A DNA stretch of 64,000 nucleotides from JBBIOU01 sp037443205 (lineage in GTDB: Bacteria; Bacteroidota; Bacteroidia; Flavobacteriales_D; UBA2798). Position numbers and translations under genes: made by a program. Shown piece by piece: positions 53,386 to 61,641 of the stretch (within the stretch, counting starts at the first letter, position 1; each line of letters starts with the position of its first letter). A model generated the notes under the pieces. That model saw only the letters and a program-made list of their open reading frames with translations. It made no database searches and was not told the DNA's origin. The stretch spans positions 49,255 through 113,254 of the forward strand of contig JBBIOU010000005.1 in the NCBI GenBank assembly GCA_037443205.1. The letters are read 5' to 3'.

Positions 53386-54712
53386 GCGTGTCGGGTATAT
53401 AATTTTTCTGAAGAATAGAAAGTACTGCAAAAATAACTAAAATACCACTAACTACCGACCTGAATCTTACATCGGTGTGTGGCGGAACAGTTAATATTGA
53501 AAAGTATAATACAATTAAAAGTAAAAAAAGTATGAGGCTATTAAATGTTATCCTTTGCATAAAAAATATAAAAATCAGCGTATAAATTATTACAAGCCAT
53601 ATTACCTGATAAAATACAATAATGTATAAAATTGCTTTTAAAAAGTTATTATCTTTATAAGGTGCGTAATTATAAAGGCTTTGCAAACCTAATTGTTGTT
53701 TATAATAACCCATGCCCGGTTTTATAAAAAATTTTACCATGTCTATTATTTGCAAATACAGCATAGTTAAAGGATATTCTGCAATTAAGGCCAGCGATTT
53801 TTTTTGAATAAATTTTGCATATTCATAGGGCAACATGTATGCATCTCCCTTAAATTCATTATAACATTGCCACCTGAGAGTTTGCTGGGCATCAAAAAGC
53901 GACATATGATTTTTTGATGCATAAACTCCTGAAGCATGATAATTTAATAAATCATGATGACCAATGAGCGATATAAACGTATGCTTAAACGTATTATAAT
54001 TGCGGTATAACCAGGGGGCTAAGGTGATAAGCAAAATAAACTTAAATAAAAATAATCGCTTAAAAAAAACATAAACATTATTAAAATGAATAATTAATAA
54101 AATAAATACCGGTATAAAAAACAAATAGGTCGCAACAGGCCTGCACAATACAGCCATACCAAGAACGGATGAGGCAAACAATATATCAACGGGTTTTTTA
54201 CGATGATAATATCTTACAAAAAAATATATAAAGAGGGTTAATAAAAATATAAACAGGGTTTCGGTTAAAAGATAACATGCCAGCATGGACTGATTAATAT
54301 CTACCGCAAAAAAAAATGATGCCAGTAATGCCACGTTATTTTTAGAGGTTATTTGTTGTGTAATTTTATAGATAAAATAAACTGTTGTAACACTCAATAT
54401 TACCTGAACCAAACATATCCACGAACCCGTATCATCAAAAAAAACAAATGGCACAATAAAAAACGGATATAATGGTGTTCTGTAATAATCGGGGGTTAAA
54501 GGTAATTCAGCATCTCTGCTAAACACTCCATAGTGCGATATGTTATATGCCAGATTATAATATCCGTATGAGTCGTACAACCAAAAACCATCCGGATTAA
54601 AAATCGCGATATACAGCCACCAAACAAATCGTATTACAAAAGCTAAGATTAATATTTTTGCAATACCTTTATCTTCTAAATACAACGAAAATTTATAAAC
54701 TCTATTTAACAT
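53375..54712 (-). CDS. Polytopic membrane glycosyltransferase (GT39/PMT-like)
   Basis: The 445-residue protein has about nine or ten transmembrane helices. The first extracytoplasmic loop holds DSYGYYNLAYNISHYG and TPDYYRTPLYPFF, which match the acidic loop and RxPxYP motif of PMT_2/ArnT-like transferases using polyprenyl-phosphate sugars. Acceptor and sugar are unknown. It is the first gene of the operon with MarR and GSCFA, overlapping MarR by 11 bp. No clear -7 box was seen upstream. Confidence 0.8.
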   Translation of the reverse strand: MLNRVYKFSLYLEDKGIAKILILAFVIRFVWWLYIAIFNPDGFWLYDSYGYYNLAYNISHYGVFSRDAELPLTPDYYRTPLYPFFIVPFVFFDDTGSWICLVQVILSVTTVYFIYKITQQITSKNNVALLASFFFAVDINQSMLACYLLTETLFIFLLTLFIYFFVRYYHRKKPVDILFASSVLGMAVLCRPVATYLFFIPVFILLIIHFNNVYVFFKRLFLFKFILLITLAPWLYRNYNTFKHTFISLIGHHDLLNYHASGVYASKNHMSLFDAQQTLRWQCYNEFKGDAYMLPYEYAKFIQKKSLALIAEYPLTMLYLQIIDMVKFFIKPGMGYYKQQLGLQSLYNYAPYKDNNFLKAILYIIVFYQVIWLVIIYTLIFIFFMQRITFNSLILFLLLIVLYFSILTVPPHTDVRFRSVVSGILVIFAVLSILQKNYIPDTHEN

Positions 54713-54831
54713 ATTATTTTGTAAATATAAAAATATACCATAATAGTTTTAACCCTATCTAACTTTTAGGATATTAAAGAGATAAACAAAGCATGAACAT
54801 ATTTAACCGGTACTTATCATCAATTAAAGGG

Positions 54832-54913
54832 TTAAACCCAAATACCGCCCACATAAATACACACTTGCATCAGCCTACCAAAAATTTGGTGGTTGATGAA
54901 AATTTGGGGTTAA
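54832..54913. repeat. Related intergenic hairpin element, copy C
   Basis: The element lies 5' of the GT39-like gene (54712) and 3' of the T9SS protease gene. Outer arms TTAAACCCAAAT (54832-54843) and ATTTGGGGTTAA (54902-54913) pair, as in copies A and B. The inner hairpin is CATCAGCCTACCAAA (54868-54882) with TTTGGTGGTTGATG (54885-54898). The bases ACACACTTGCATCAGCCT also resemble the sequence just before copy A. The rest differs, so it is a divergent member. Confidence 0.6.
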
Positions 54914-54950
54914 ACAAAAAAGCCTGCCACGCAATACGTGGCAGGCAAAA
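54914..54950 (-). terminator. Terminator of the T9SS serine protease gene
   Basis: On the minus strand a perfect 10-bp stem, GCCTGCCACG (54922-54931) with CGTGGCAGGC (54937-54946), is followed by a T-run (54916-54921). It lies directly after the protease stop at 54968. Confidence 0.9.
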
Positions 54951-54967
54951 ATTTAATTGTAATGATA

Positions 54968-56674
54968 TTATCTGGAAATAATCACTGTTTTAGAACTGAT
55001 TTCTTTGCCATTAGATACACTCAAATGGTAGGCACCCATGGGTAATTCTGATAAATCAACCGAATAGTTTTTAATACCCGGAGCAATCGAATAGGTATTA
55101 ATTAATTGCCCTACGGCATTGTAAAGTCTTAGTTGAAGGGCAGTAAAATTCTGCTCTGCTATAGTTAAATTTACAATACCGTTACTTGGGTTAGGATAAA
55201 CCGAAAACAAATTGCTAACGGGAATTTCGTTTATACCAACACTGCAGGAAACATTGTTTTTACCATTTAATGTATTGGGATTGGTACCGGCAGGGTCTAA
55301 CCATGGTCTTAGTTTATAAGCATTATTGGTACTAGCTCCCGGGTTCGACTCCCAGTGGTAAGAAAATTTACCGTAATAATCGGGTGCGGTAGGTGAAGTG
55401 CAAAACGAAGACCCACCGGTTAAAGTTCCCATAATTAATTTATTGCTGCCTCTAAAAATGGGCGACCCCGATGAACCGCCTTCGGTAACGCCATGTCCGT
55501 TGGCAGTAGCTACCCAGCTAACACGCCAGTGGGTACCGGCAGGACCACCCCAGGTTGAATTAACTAAATTTGCGCTATAAGTAGAGATTTTTTTTACGTC
55601 TCCCGATGGATGATGAATACCTACCCCGCTGTTGGATGTGGAGTTCACTCTGTCCCAGCCGTTAAAGTAAACATTAAAAGCCGAGTTGATAGTTGAGTTA
55701 TTAAATTCTACCAATAAAAAATCTGAACCGCTGTTCCCGCCACCGTCATTGCTGTGCGCACGCCAGGTACAACCGGTTATTTGGTTTCCTGCAGGTTTGC
55801 TGCCTGTGCCACAACCTGATTTCTGATAATTGAAACGAAATACCCATTGATTAAAGTTTGATGTAGTTGCCAATCCGTTATCATAACCGCAATGCAAGGC
55901 TGTTAAATAATAGGGACGGCAATCGTTAAAAGTATTGTTTACCAATGAGCCGGTACACCAGCCGGTAAAACTTCCCACTCTGACAAATATCCGGGAAACT
56001 CCTCTTATTTGGTCAGACCATCCGTTTGATTCTGAGCATGCTACATCTACTTCGCAACTTTGCGAACCATTTCTCAATCCGGGAACATTTTCTTCCCGGT
56101 CCTCTATTTGGTCTTCAAAACGGTAGATATACGAAACTTCGTTAAGATTAATTATTCCGCTGCCATATACCGATGCAGGTTCGTAATATTCCAAAATAAT
56201 TGCATTACCTGTTACGGGCCAGGTTGCAAACATTTTACTTTCCTGATTATTGATGCTGGTAAATGCTCCTAATACCATTGTTTTATCATCATTATAAACG
56301 TGTAAAAAAGAGCCTTCGGGCAAATAAAAATTATCAAAATAAGGCGCCAGACCCCTGGCATTTTCGGTGGCTAATCTAACCCTCCAAAGCCTGTCTCCGT
56401 TAGGAAGCGTGCTCCACACACCCGAATTGTTTAGATTGATATTTACCGGTATTACCCTTCCGTTTGATAAGAACTGACCGTTTTTACCCCTGTCTGCATC
56501 TTCGGCAGCCAGTTGATTAATATCTAAATCAGCAATGGTGTAAGTAGGCAAATTTGTTTCAATCGAACTTATGTCAAAAACCGAAGAATAAGGTAGAATA
56601 TCGGTTAATTCCTGTGAGATGCCGCTCAAACTAATTCCTAAAAAAGCAGCAACAATGTGTAAAGATTTTTTCAT
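54968..56674 (-). CDS. T9SS-exported trypsin-like serine protease (lysyl-endopeptidase-like)
   Basis: The 568-residue protein has a signal peptide (1-20). An N-terminal beta-rich part (about 25-195) is probably a propeptide. A chymotrypsin-fold protease (about 200-470) follows: GSLVNNT...DCRPYYLTALHCG with the catalytic His, SDFLLVEFNN with the Asp, and TEGGSSGSPIF with the Ser. The many cysteines around the active site (CTGSL, SCEVDVACSE, SGCGTGS, ITGCTW) match Achromobacter-type lysyl endopeptidases. It ends in a type A sorting domain: VYPNPSNGIVNLTI, LYNAVGQLINTYS and YHLSVSNGKEISSKTV to the end. The specificity-setting residue was not assigned, so Lys specificity is only likely. Terminator at 54914-54950. 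Confidence 0.9.
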   Translation of the reverse strand: MKKSLHIVAAFLGISLSGISQELTDILPYSSVFDISSIETNLPTYTIADLDINQLAAEDADRGKNGQFLSNGRVIPVNINLNNSGVWSTLPNGDRLWRVRLATENARGLAPYFDNFYLPEGSFLHVYNDDKTMVLGAFTSINNQESKMFATWPVTGNAIILEYYEPASVYGSGIINLNEVSYIYRFEDQIEDREENVPGLRNGSQSCEVDVACSESNGWSDQIRGVSRIFVRVGSFTGWCTGSLVNNTFNDCRPYYLTALHCGYDNGLATTSNFNQWVFRFNYQKSGCGTGSKPAGNQITGCTWRAHSNDGGGNSGSDFLLVEFNNSTINSAFNVYFNGWDRVNSTSNSGVGIHHPSGDVKKISTYSANLVNSTWGGPAGTHWRVSWVATANGHGVTEGGSSGSPIFRGSNKLIMGTLTGGSSFCTSPTAPDYYGKFSYHWESNPGASTNNAYKLRPWLDPAGTNPNTLNGKNNVSCSVGINEIPVSNLFSVYPNPSNGIVNLTIAEQNFTALQLRLYNAVGQLINTYSIAPGIKNYSVDLSELPMGAYHLSVSNGKEISSKTVIISR

Positions 56675-56777
56675 AGAGTTTATTGCTTTGGTTTGTAGGC
56701 TGCAATATAGGTGAAAAAAATTTTAAAAAAAAATATAATCTATAAAGCGGCACATTTTGTTTATGAAAGATTTATAA

Positions 56778-57560
56778 TTATCGGTTAAATACATATTTAC
56801 CCTGTTTGTTTACCGTATATGTTAATGCCGTTTTATTTTGCATAAATAAGGTATAACCCTCTTTCAGGTTATTCCAAAAATCCAGCAGTTCGGGTTTATC
56901 TGCATACGTATTGATTAATGCCTGATATTTTGGACCATTCAATTCGGTCGGAAAAATATAAACCGGTATCTTACTTTGGCCGTTATTGGTAGCTTCTAAA
57001 GCTAAAATATACAGTTCGTCCATTTTTTCATCCGTAATAGGTATGCAACCAATTGAAACACAATTACCATGAATAAAAATTTCTCCACCGGGATGTTTTT
57101 TGTCGCTCAAAATTTTATCGGAAGCATTGGGATAATTAATTTTAAAAGACAAATGAAAATTACTGTTGGGGTTAAACCAATTGATATAATAAAATCCCTC
57201 CGGCACCTGTAAATCGCCTTCTTTTCTTTTAGGCCCCAGTTCACCCGAAAGCACACAAAAATCATAGGTAATAAATTTTTTATAGGTTTTATCGGTTTTG
57301 CTTTTTACATAAACATCCAGTTTTTTTTCATATTTATAGCCTATCAGTAAAATATGCAAATTATTTAGGGTTAATTGTTTTTTTTGTAATTCGGTATTTA
57401 AATAATTTTCTTTATTTAAATAGGCATTTTTGACCCGTTTGTTTTTTAATTGGTCTTGTTTAAAATCCGATTTTTGCATAGTAAATGCAAATAAACACAA
57501 TCCTGATAAAAACAAGGGGAAATAAGAAATAAATGCTGCTATATGCATTATGATTATCAA
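56778..57560 (-). CDS. L,D-transpeptidase (YkuD family), membrane-anchored or exported
   Basis: The 260-residue protein has an N-terminal hydrophobic segment (about 4-25) that anchors it or directs export, then a basic region (~28-60). A YkuD catalytic domain follows (about 85-205) with the signature IHGNCVSIGCIPITDE, where the first His and the later Cys form the active site. YkuD enzymes make 3-3 cross-links in peptidoglycan or attach proteins to it. ATGs at 57560 and 57548 are both possible. It is divergent from the S41 protease gene. Confidence 0.9.
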   Translation of the reverse strand: MIIIMHIAAFISYFPLFLSGLCLFAFTMQKSDFKQDQLKNKRVKNAYLNKENYLNTELQKKQLTLNNLHILLIGYKYEKKLDVYVKSKTDKTYKKFITYDFCVLSGELGPKRKEGDLQVPEGFYYINWFNPNSNFHLSFKINYPNASDKILSDKKHPGGEIFIHGNCVSIGCIPITDEKMDELYILALEATNNGQSKIPVYIFPTELNGPKYQALINTYADKPELLDFWNNLKEGYTLFMQNKTALTYTVNKQGKYVFNR

Positions 57561-57648
57561 TTAAGTTGAACCTTTTACTAAACAAGTTGTAGAAATGTTG
57601 CATATTATTTGCAATAAATATTTACCTTAACAAAAATTTTGTAAAACT

Positions 57649-59253
57649 ATGAAAGTTAAAAACGTACTGTTGTCTGGAGCATTCTTTTTTATTTTATCTG
57701 CAAAAGCCTATTCGCAAAAGCTAAACCCTGAAACTACCACCGATAAATTTAAAACCCTGCTCACCTATATTTCGAGCTATTATGTAGATACCATTAAAGA
57801 AGATAAACTTACCGAAGAAGCGATTATAGCCATGCTGGAAAAATTAGATCCACACAGCATTTATATACCCAAAAGTGAAGTAGAAGAAATGAACGCTCCC
57901 TTGAAAGGAAATTTTGACGGAATTGGAATACGTTTTCAAATTATGAAAGACACCATCATGGTAATCAATACCATCAATGGCGGGCCATCGGAAAAAGTTG
58001 GAGTAAAAGCCGGAGATAAAATTCTGAAAATAGATAATGAACCCGTTGCCGGTATAAAAATTAAAAACAACCAGGTTCGCGAAAAATTAATGGGTCGCAA
58101 AGGCACTAAAGTAGTGATAGAAATAATGCGCAAAAACGAAAAAAAACCACTTGTATTTACAATAGTCAGAGACAAAATACCTATTTACAGCATTGACGCG
58201 GCATACATGGTTGATAATAAAACCGGATATATCAAGCTAAGCCAGTTTGCCGAAACTACCATGTCAGAATTTAACCGCGCTATTGACTCATTAAAAAAAT
58301 TAGGAATGGAAAATCTGATATTTGACCTGCAAGGTAACGGAGGAGGATACCTGAACACCGCCATAGATTTATGTGACGAATTTTTAGACGGCCGTAAAAT
58401 GATTGTATATACCGAAGGCCGCGCATTCGACCGCAGAGATACTTACGCCTATAAAGATGGTAAATTTGAAAAAGGGAAGCTTATTATACTCATAGACGAA
58501 AGTTCTGCCTCGGCCAGCGAAATTGTATCGGGTGCCATACAAGATTGGGACAGGGGCCTGATAGTTGGCCGAAGATCGTTTGGTAAAGGACTGGTACAAA
58601 AACCTATTACCCTACCTGATGGCAGTATGGTAAGACTAACCACTCAACGCTACTACACACCCACCGGAAGATGTATTCAAAAACCCTATAACGAGGGTAC
58701 GGAAGCCTATCACAAAGAAAAATATCAACGCTATCTTAATGGCGAAAGTTTTAACAAAGACAGTATAAAAATACCCGACTCGCTAAAATTCTACACCCGC
58801 ATATCCAAACGCGAAGTTTACGGTGGCGGTGGTATTATCCCTGATGTTTTTGTACCCCTGGATACAACAGGCACATCCGATTATCTAAGCAAACTCATCA
58901 GAAACGGAATATTTAATAATTTCAGTATTACCTATATTGATAAACAAAGAAAAGCCTTAAAAGCTAAATACCCTACCTTTCAAAAGTTTAAATCAGACTT
59001 TAAAATTGACCAAAAACTCATGGAAGAATTTATAAATTATGCAAAATCCGAAAAAATAGAATTTAACCCCAAAGATTTTGAAACCTCTAAATACATTATC
59101 GAGGTTCGTTTAAAAGCCACCATTGCCCAAAACCTATGGGATTATCCCATGTTTTTTGAAATCATCAATGAGTTAAATGCTCCTCTCAAAAAAGCCATAG
59201 AAATTATGAATGACGGCACATATCAAAAAATGAAACTAGCTGCCAATAATTAA
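57649..59253 (+). CDS. C-terminal processing protease (S41 family, CtpA/Prc-like)
   Basis: The 534-residue protein has a signal peptide (1-24). A PDZ domain (about 80-175) has FDGIGIRFQIMKDTIMVIN and GGPSEKVGVKAGDKIL. The S41 catalytic core (190-345) has YIKLSQFAETT, DLQGNGGGYLNTAIDL, the catalytic Ser in DESSASASEI and Lys in RSFGKGLVQ. A C-terminal helical region of about 150 residues follows. Such proteases trim or degrade periplasmic proteins. A possible -33 TTTG (about 57606-57609) is present but no exact -7 box. DUF1573 begins only 43 bp after the stop, with its own promoter. Confidence 0.93.
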   Translation: MKVKNVLLSGAFFFILSAKAYSQKLNPETTTDKFKTLLTYISSYYVDTIKEDKLTEEAIIAMLEKLDPHSIYIPKSEVEEMNAPLKGNFDGIGIRFQIMKDTIMVINTINGGPSEKVGVKAGDKILKIDNEPVAGIKIKNNQVREKLMGRKGTKVVIEIMRKNEKKPLVFTIVRDKIPIYSIDAAYMVDNKTGYIKLSQFAETTMSEFNRAIDSLKKLGMENLIFDLQGNGGGYLNTAIDLCDEFLDGRKMIVYTEGRAFDRRDTYAYKDGKFEKGKLIILIDESSASASEIVSGAIQDWDRGLIVGRRSFGKGLVQKPITLPDGSMVRLTTQRYYTPTGRCIQKPYNEGTEAYHKEKYQRYLNGESFNKDSIKIPDSLKFYTRISKREVYGGGGIIPDVFVPLDTTGTSDYLSKLIRNGIFNNFSITYIDKQRKALKAKYPTFQKFKSDFKIDQKLMEEFINYAKSEKIEFNPKDFETSKYIIEVRLKATIAQNLWDYPMFFEIINELNAPLKKAIEIMNDGTYQKMKLAANN

Positions 59254-59270
59254 TGTTCGAATACATTTTT

Positions 59271-59278
59271 TAACTTTG
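59271..59278 (+). promoter_or_regulatory. -7 promoter box of the DUF1573 gene
   Basis: TAACTTTG, 19 bp before ATG 59297. It contains TTG 59276, which therefore is not the start. Confidence 0.55.
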
Positions 59279-59296
59279 CAAAAAAAATTAATTAAT

Positions 59297-59842
59297 ATGA
59301 AAAATAACGATAATATAAAACTTGCACTGCTTGGTTTTATAGCCATTATGAGCGTTGTTAACACCTACTTATTATTTAAAAACAACCATTCGTCTGTACA
59401 GCAAATTGAAACCGACAGTAAAGCTGTGGCTATACCCGCAAATAATACCAAAAATAATCCTAACCCTATGCCCGGACAAGTTATTGAAACACCCAATGCC
59501 ATTAACAAACCGGTTAACCAAAAAACAACCCGTATTACCTTCGAAAAATATATGCATGAGTTTGGTAAGATAAAACAAAACAGCGTAAATAAGTATTCAT
59601 TCAAATTCACCAATACCGGTGATGAGCCACTGATAATATCAGACGCACAAGGCTCATGCGGATGTACGGTACCTGATTATCCCAAAGAACCTATAGCTCC
59701 CGGCAAATCTGCCACCATAGATGTGGAATACAAACCCGGAACACAAGAAGGTATGCAAGATAAAAAAGTAACCATAACTGCCAACACCGAACCTGCGCAA
59801 ACTATCCTTACCATAAAGGCAGAAGTACTTAAAGAAAATTAA
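59297..59842 (+). CDS. DUF1573 domain protein, membrane-anchored
   Basis: The start is ATG 59297 (181 residues), because a TTG at 59276 would be inside a -7 box. One N-terminal transmembrane helix (about 7-25) is followed by a Pro/Asn-rich linker and a DUF1573 immunoglobulin-like domain (about 70-181) with ITFEKYMHEFGKIKQN, FKFTNTGDEPLIISDAQGSCG and CTVPDYPKEPIAPGKSA. The domain keeps the two conserved Cys of the GSCGCT motif. DUF1573 proteins are widespread in Bacteroidota envelopes; their function is not known. It lies 43 bp after the CtpA-like gene. Confidence 0.88.
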   Translation: MKNNDNIKLALLGFIAIMSVVNTYLLFKNNHSSVQQIETDSKAVAIPANNTKNNPNPMPGQVIETPNAINKPVNQKTTRITFEKYMHEFGKIKQNSVNKYSFKFTNTGDEPLIISDAQGSCGCTVPDYPKEPIAPGKSATIDVEYKPGTQEGMQDKKVTITANTEPAQTILTIKAEVLKEN

Positions 59843-59894
59843 CAGGTAATTTGCAACATTATTTATGCGATGCAGTTATTAATTAAAAAATGAA

Positions 59895-60551
59895 TTGAAA
59901 TATAAACTAACATTATCACTTTTATTCTGCGTTTACAGCTTACTTGTAGCTGCTCAATCTGCCGTTAAAGATACAGCAGCTAATAAACCGGATAAACTGA
60001 TTCAATTTTCGGGTGTTATTATTACACACGACAGTTTGCAGCCCATACCTTATGTAACTGTTTTTGATAAAACAACCAGGCGTGGCACTATTTCTGATTT
60101 TTACGGTTTCTTTTCGTTTGTTGCACGCGAAAAAGACACCATTGTATTCTCTTCGATAGGTTTTAAAAAAGCATACTATATTATTCCCGACAGCCTTACA
60201 GAAAACAGGTATTCTATTATACAAATGCTGAAACAGGATACCATTGTTTTAAAAGAACAGATTATTTATCCCTGGCCCAGTAAAGAACAATTTGCTCAAG
60301 CATTTGTAAATCTTAGCTTACCCGAAGATTACCTGGCTAAGGCACAAAAAAATCTCGAAAAATACTCTCTGTACAAAAGTTCCTTAACACTTCCGAACGA
60401 CCCCGAAATGAGCTACCGGTATGCCATGCAAAAAGAACTTACCAAAATGTATTCGGCAGGCCAGGTACCTACCCTGAATTTACTTAACCCCGTAGCCTGG
60501 TATAAATTCATTGAAGCATGGAAAAATGGCGATTTCAAAAACAAAGATTAA
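59895..60551 (+). CDS. Exported carboxypeptidase-regulatory-like domain protein, TTG start
   Basis: The 218-residue protein has a signal peptide (LLFCVYSLLVAAQ). A carboxypeptidase D regulatory-like beta sandwich (about 38-120) has FSGVIITHDSLQPIPYVTVF and RRGTISDFYGFFSFVARE, the arrangement seen in CarbopepD_reg-2 and TonB-receptor extensions. A helical tail follows. The start is taken as TTG 59895, since the only upstream ATG (59890) is followed at once by a stop, overlapping it as ATG AAT TGA. No barrel follows, so it is not a TonB receptor. It may be a periplasmic or surface-associated adaptor. Confidence 0.7.
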   Translation: MKYKLTLSLLFCVYSLLVAAQSAVKDTAANKPDKLIQFSGVIITHDSLQPIPYVTVFDKTTRRGTISDFYGFFSFVAREKDTIVFSSIGFKKAYYIIPDSLTENRYSIIQMLKQDTIVLKEQIIYPWPSKEQFAQAFVNLSLPEDYLAKAQKNLEKYSLYKSSLTLPNDPEMSYRYAMQKELTKMYSAGQVPTLNLLNPVAWYKFIEAWKNGDFKNKD

Positions 60552-60656
60552 TTTGTTTTATACTTTTAACTTAAATGCCGTCCACAATCATACGCCCTTG
60601 CATTAACCGCAACATGTGTAAGTAATGACAATTTGGGATTTAATTTTTGTTAATAT

Positions 60657-60680
60657 ACATATAGTATTTTTACTATGTGT
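60657..60680. terminator. Inverted repeat upstream of the fatty-acid-hydroxylase gene (terminator or operator)
   Basis: ACATATAGTA (60657-60666) and TACTATGTGT (60671-60680) form a 10-bp stem (one G-T pair) with a TTTT loop, followed by a T-rich stretch. It is 12 bp before the -7 box at 60693 and covers the -33 region, so it could be a terminator for the upstream gene or a repressor operator. Confidence 0.4.
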
Positions 60681-60692
60681 TTATTTTTTACT

Positions 60693-60700
60693 TATCTTTG
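60693..60700 (+). promoter_or_regulatory. -7 promoter box of the fatty-acid-hydroxylase family gene, next to the start codon
   Basis: TATCTTTG fits TAnnTTTG and ends four bases before ATG 60705; an earlier in-frame ATG at 60675 lies upstream of it and cannot be used from this promoter. Confidence 0.6.
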
Positions 60701-60704
60701 TATT

Positions 60705-61589
60705 ATGGAAAAATACATAGAAATCTTTGTAAACTCGTTTTTTGGCTATTATAACTATCTGAAAGATGAAATACTATTTACTTATCAATATAAACCCTGG
60801 TACGAAAACTATTTTTATGCATTAATATTTATATCCTTGTTTTTTCTTTTACTTGAAATTATTATACCCTGGCGTAAAAAACAACCCATTCTCAGAAAAG
60901 ACTTTTGGCTTGATACCTTTTATATGTTTTTTAACTTTTTTATACTTTCTTTAATCGGTTTTGCAGCCATTTCAAACATTTTTGTAGAACTCTTTAATGA
61001 TTTTTTATCGTTGTTTGGTATAAAAAATGTGCTTGCTATAGAAGTTGCTGCATTACCAAACTGGGCAAAATTAACTTTTGCATTTATTCTTAAAGACTTT
61101 ATACATTGGAACGTGCATCGCTTATTGCATAAACATCCACGTTTATGGGAATTTCATAAAGTACACCATTCGGTTAAACAAATGGGATTTGCAGCACACC
61201 TCAGGTTTCACTGGATGGAAAGAGTTGTTTATAACAGCATTCAATACATACCACTGGCAATGCTTGGCTTTGGCATAGAAGAATATTTTGCCGCACATAT
61301 CATAGCTCTGACTATCGGGCATTTTAATCACGCTAATGTTGATATAAACATCGGCTGGCTCGGATACATATTTAACAATCCGCGTATGCATATATGGCAT
61401 CATGCCAAACATCTACCCAAAGAACATCCAACCGGAGTAAATTTTGGTTTAAGCTTAAGCATTTGGGACTATCTCTTTAAAACTGCCTATATCCCCTCAG
61501 ATGGCAGAGACATTGAACTGGGTTTTGAAAATGATGAAAAATTTCCTAAAAAATTTTTGGCACAGGAATTTCATGGCTTAAAAAAATAA
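60705..61589 (+). CDS. Sterol desaturase / fatty acid hydroxylase family membrane protein
   Basis: The start is ATG 60705 (294 residues), since the ATG at 60675 is upstream of the -7 box. The protein has four or five hydrophobic helices and the histidine clusters of the non-haem di-iron family: HRLLHKHPRLWEFHKVHHS near 140-158, HFNHANVDIN near 215-224 and MHIWHHAKHLP near 240-250. Members hydroxylate or desaturate lipids at the membrane. The substrate is unknown; a hopanoid, sterol-like or fatty acid substrate is possible. It is followed by the DUF547 operon after 52 bp. Confidence 0.9.
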   Translation: MEKYIEIFVNSFFGYYNYLKDEILFTYQYKPWYENYFYALIFISLFFLLLEIIIPWRKKQPILRKDFWLDTFYMFFNFFILSLIGFAAISNIFVELFNDFLSLFGIKNVLAIEVAALPNWAKLTFAFILKDFIHWNVHRLLHKHPRLWEFHKVHHSVKQMGFAAHLRFHWMERVVYNSIQYIPLAMLGFGIEEYFAAHIIALTIGHFNHANVDINIGWLGYIFNNPRMHIWHHAKHLPKEHPTGVNFGLSLSIWDYLFKTAYIPSDGRDIELGFENDEKFPKKFLAQEFHGLKK

Positions 61590-61613
61590 ATTACTCATCA
61601 TTATTAAATTTTA

Positions 61614-61621
61614 TATATTTG
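61614..61621 (+). promoter_or_regulatory. -7 promoter box of the DUF547-arsS operon
   Basis: TATATTTG fits TAnnTTTG, 20 bp before the DUF547 ATG at 61642. Confidence 0.5.
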
Positions 61622-61641
61622 CTAATCAAGATTAAATACCT

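Noticed and set aside
54793..54981. 62-residue reading frame on the plus strand
   Set aside because: It spans repeat copy C and the protease terminator, with no coding signal; the hairpins explain the sequence.
60582..60640. Possible further copy of the dispersed repeat
   Set aside because: It shares only a short ATGACAATTTGGGAT-like run with the region after copy A, without the arms or hairpins.
60675..60704. ATG 60675 as the start of the fatty-acid-hydroxylase gene
   Set aside because: It lies before the -7 box at 60693-60700; ATG 60705 matches the family start better.
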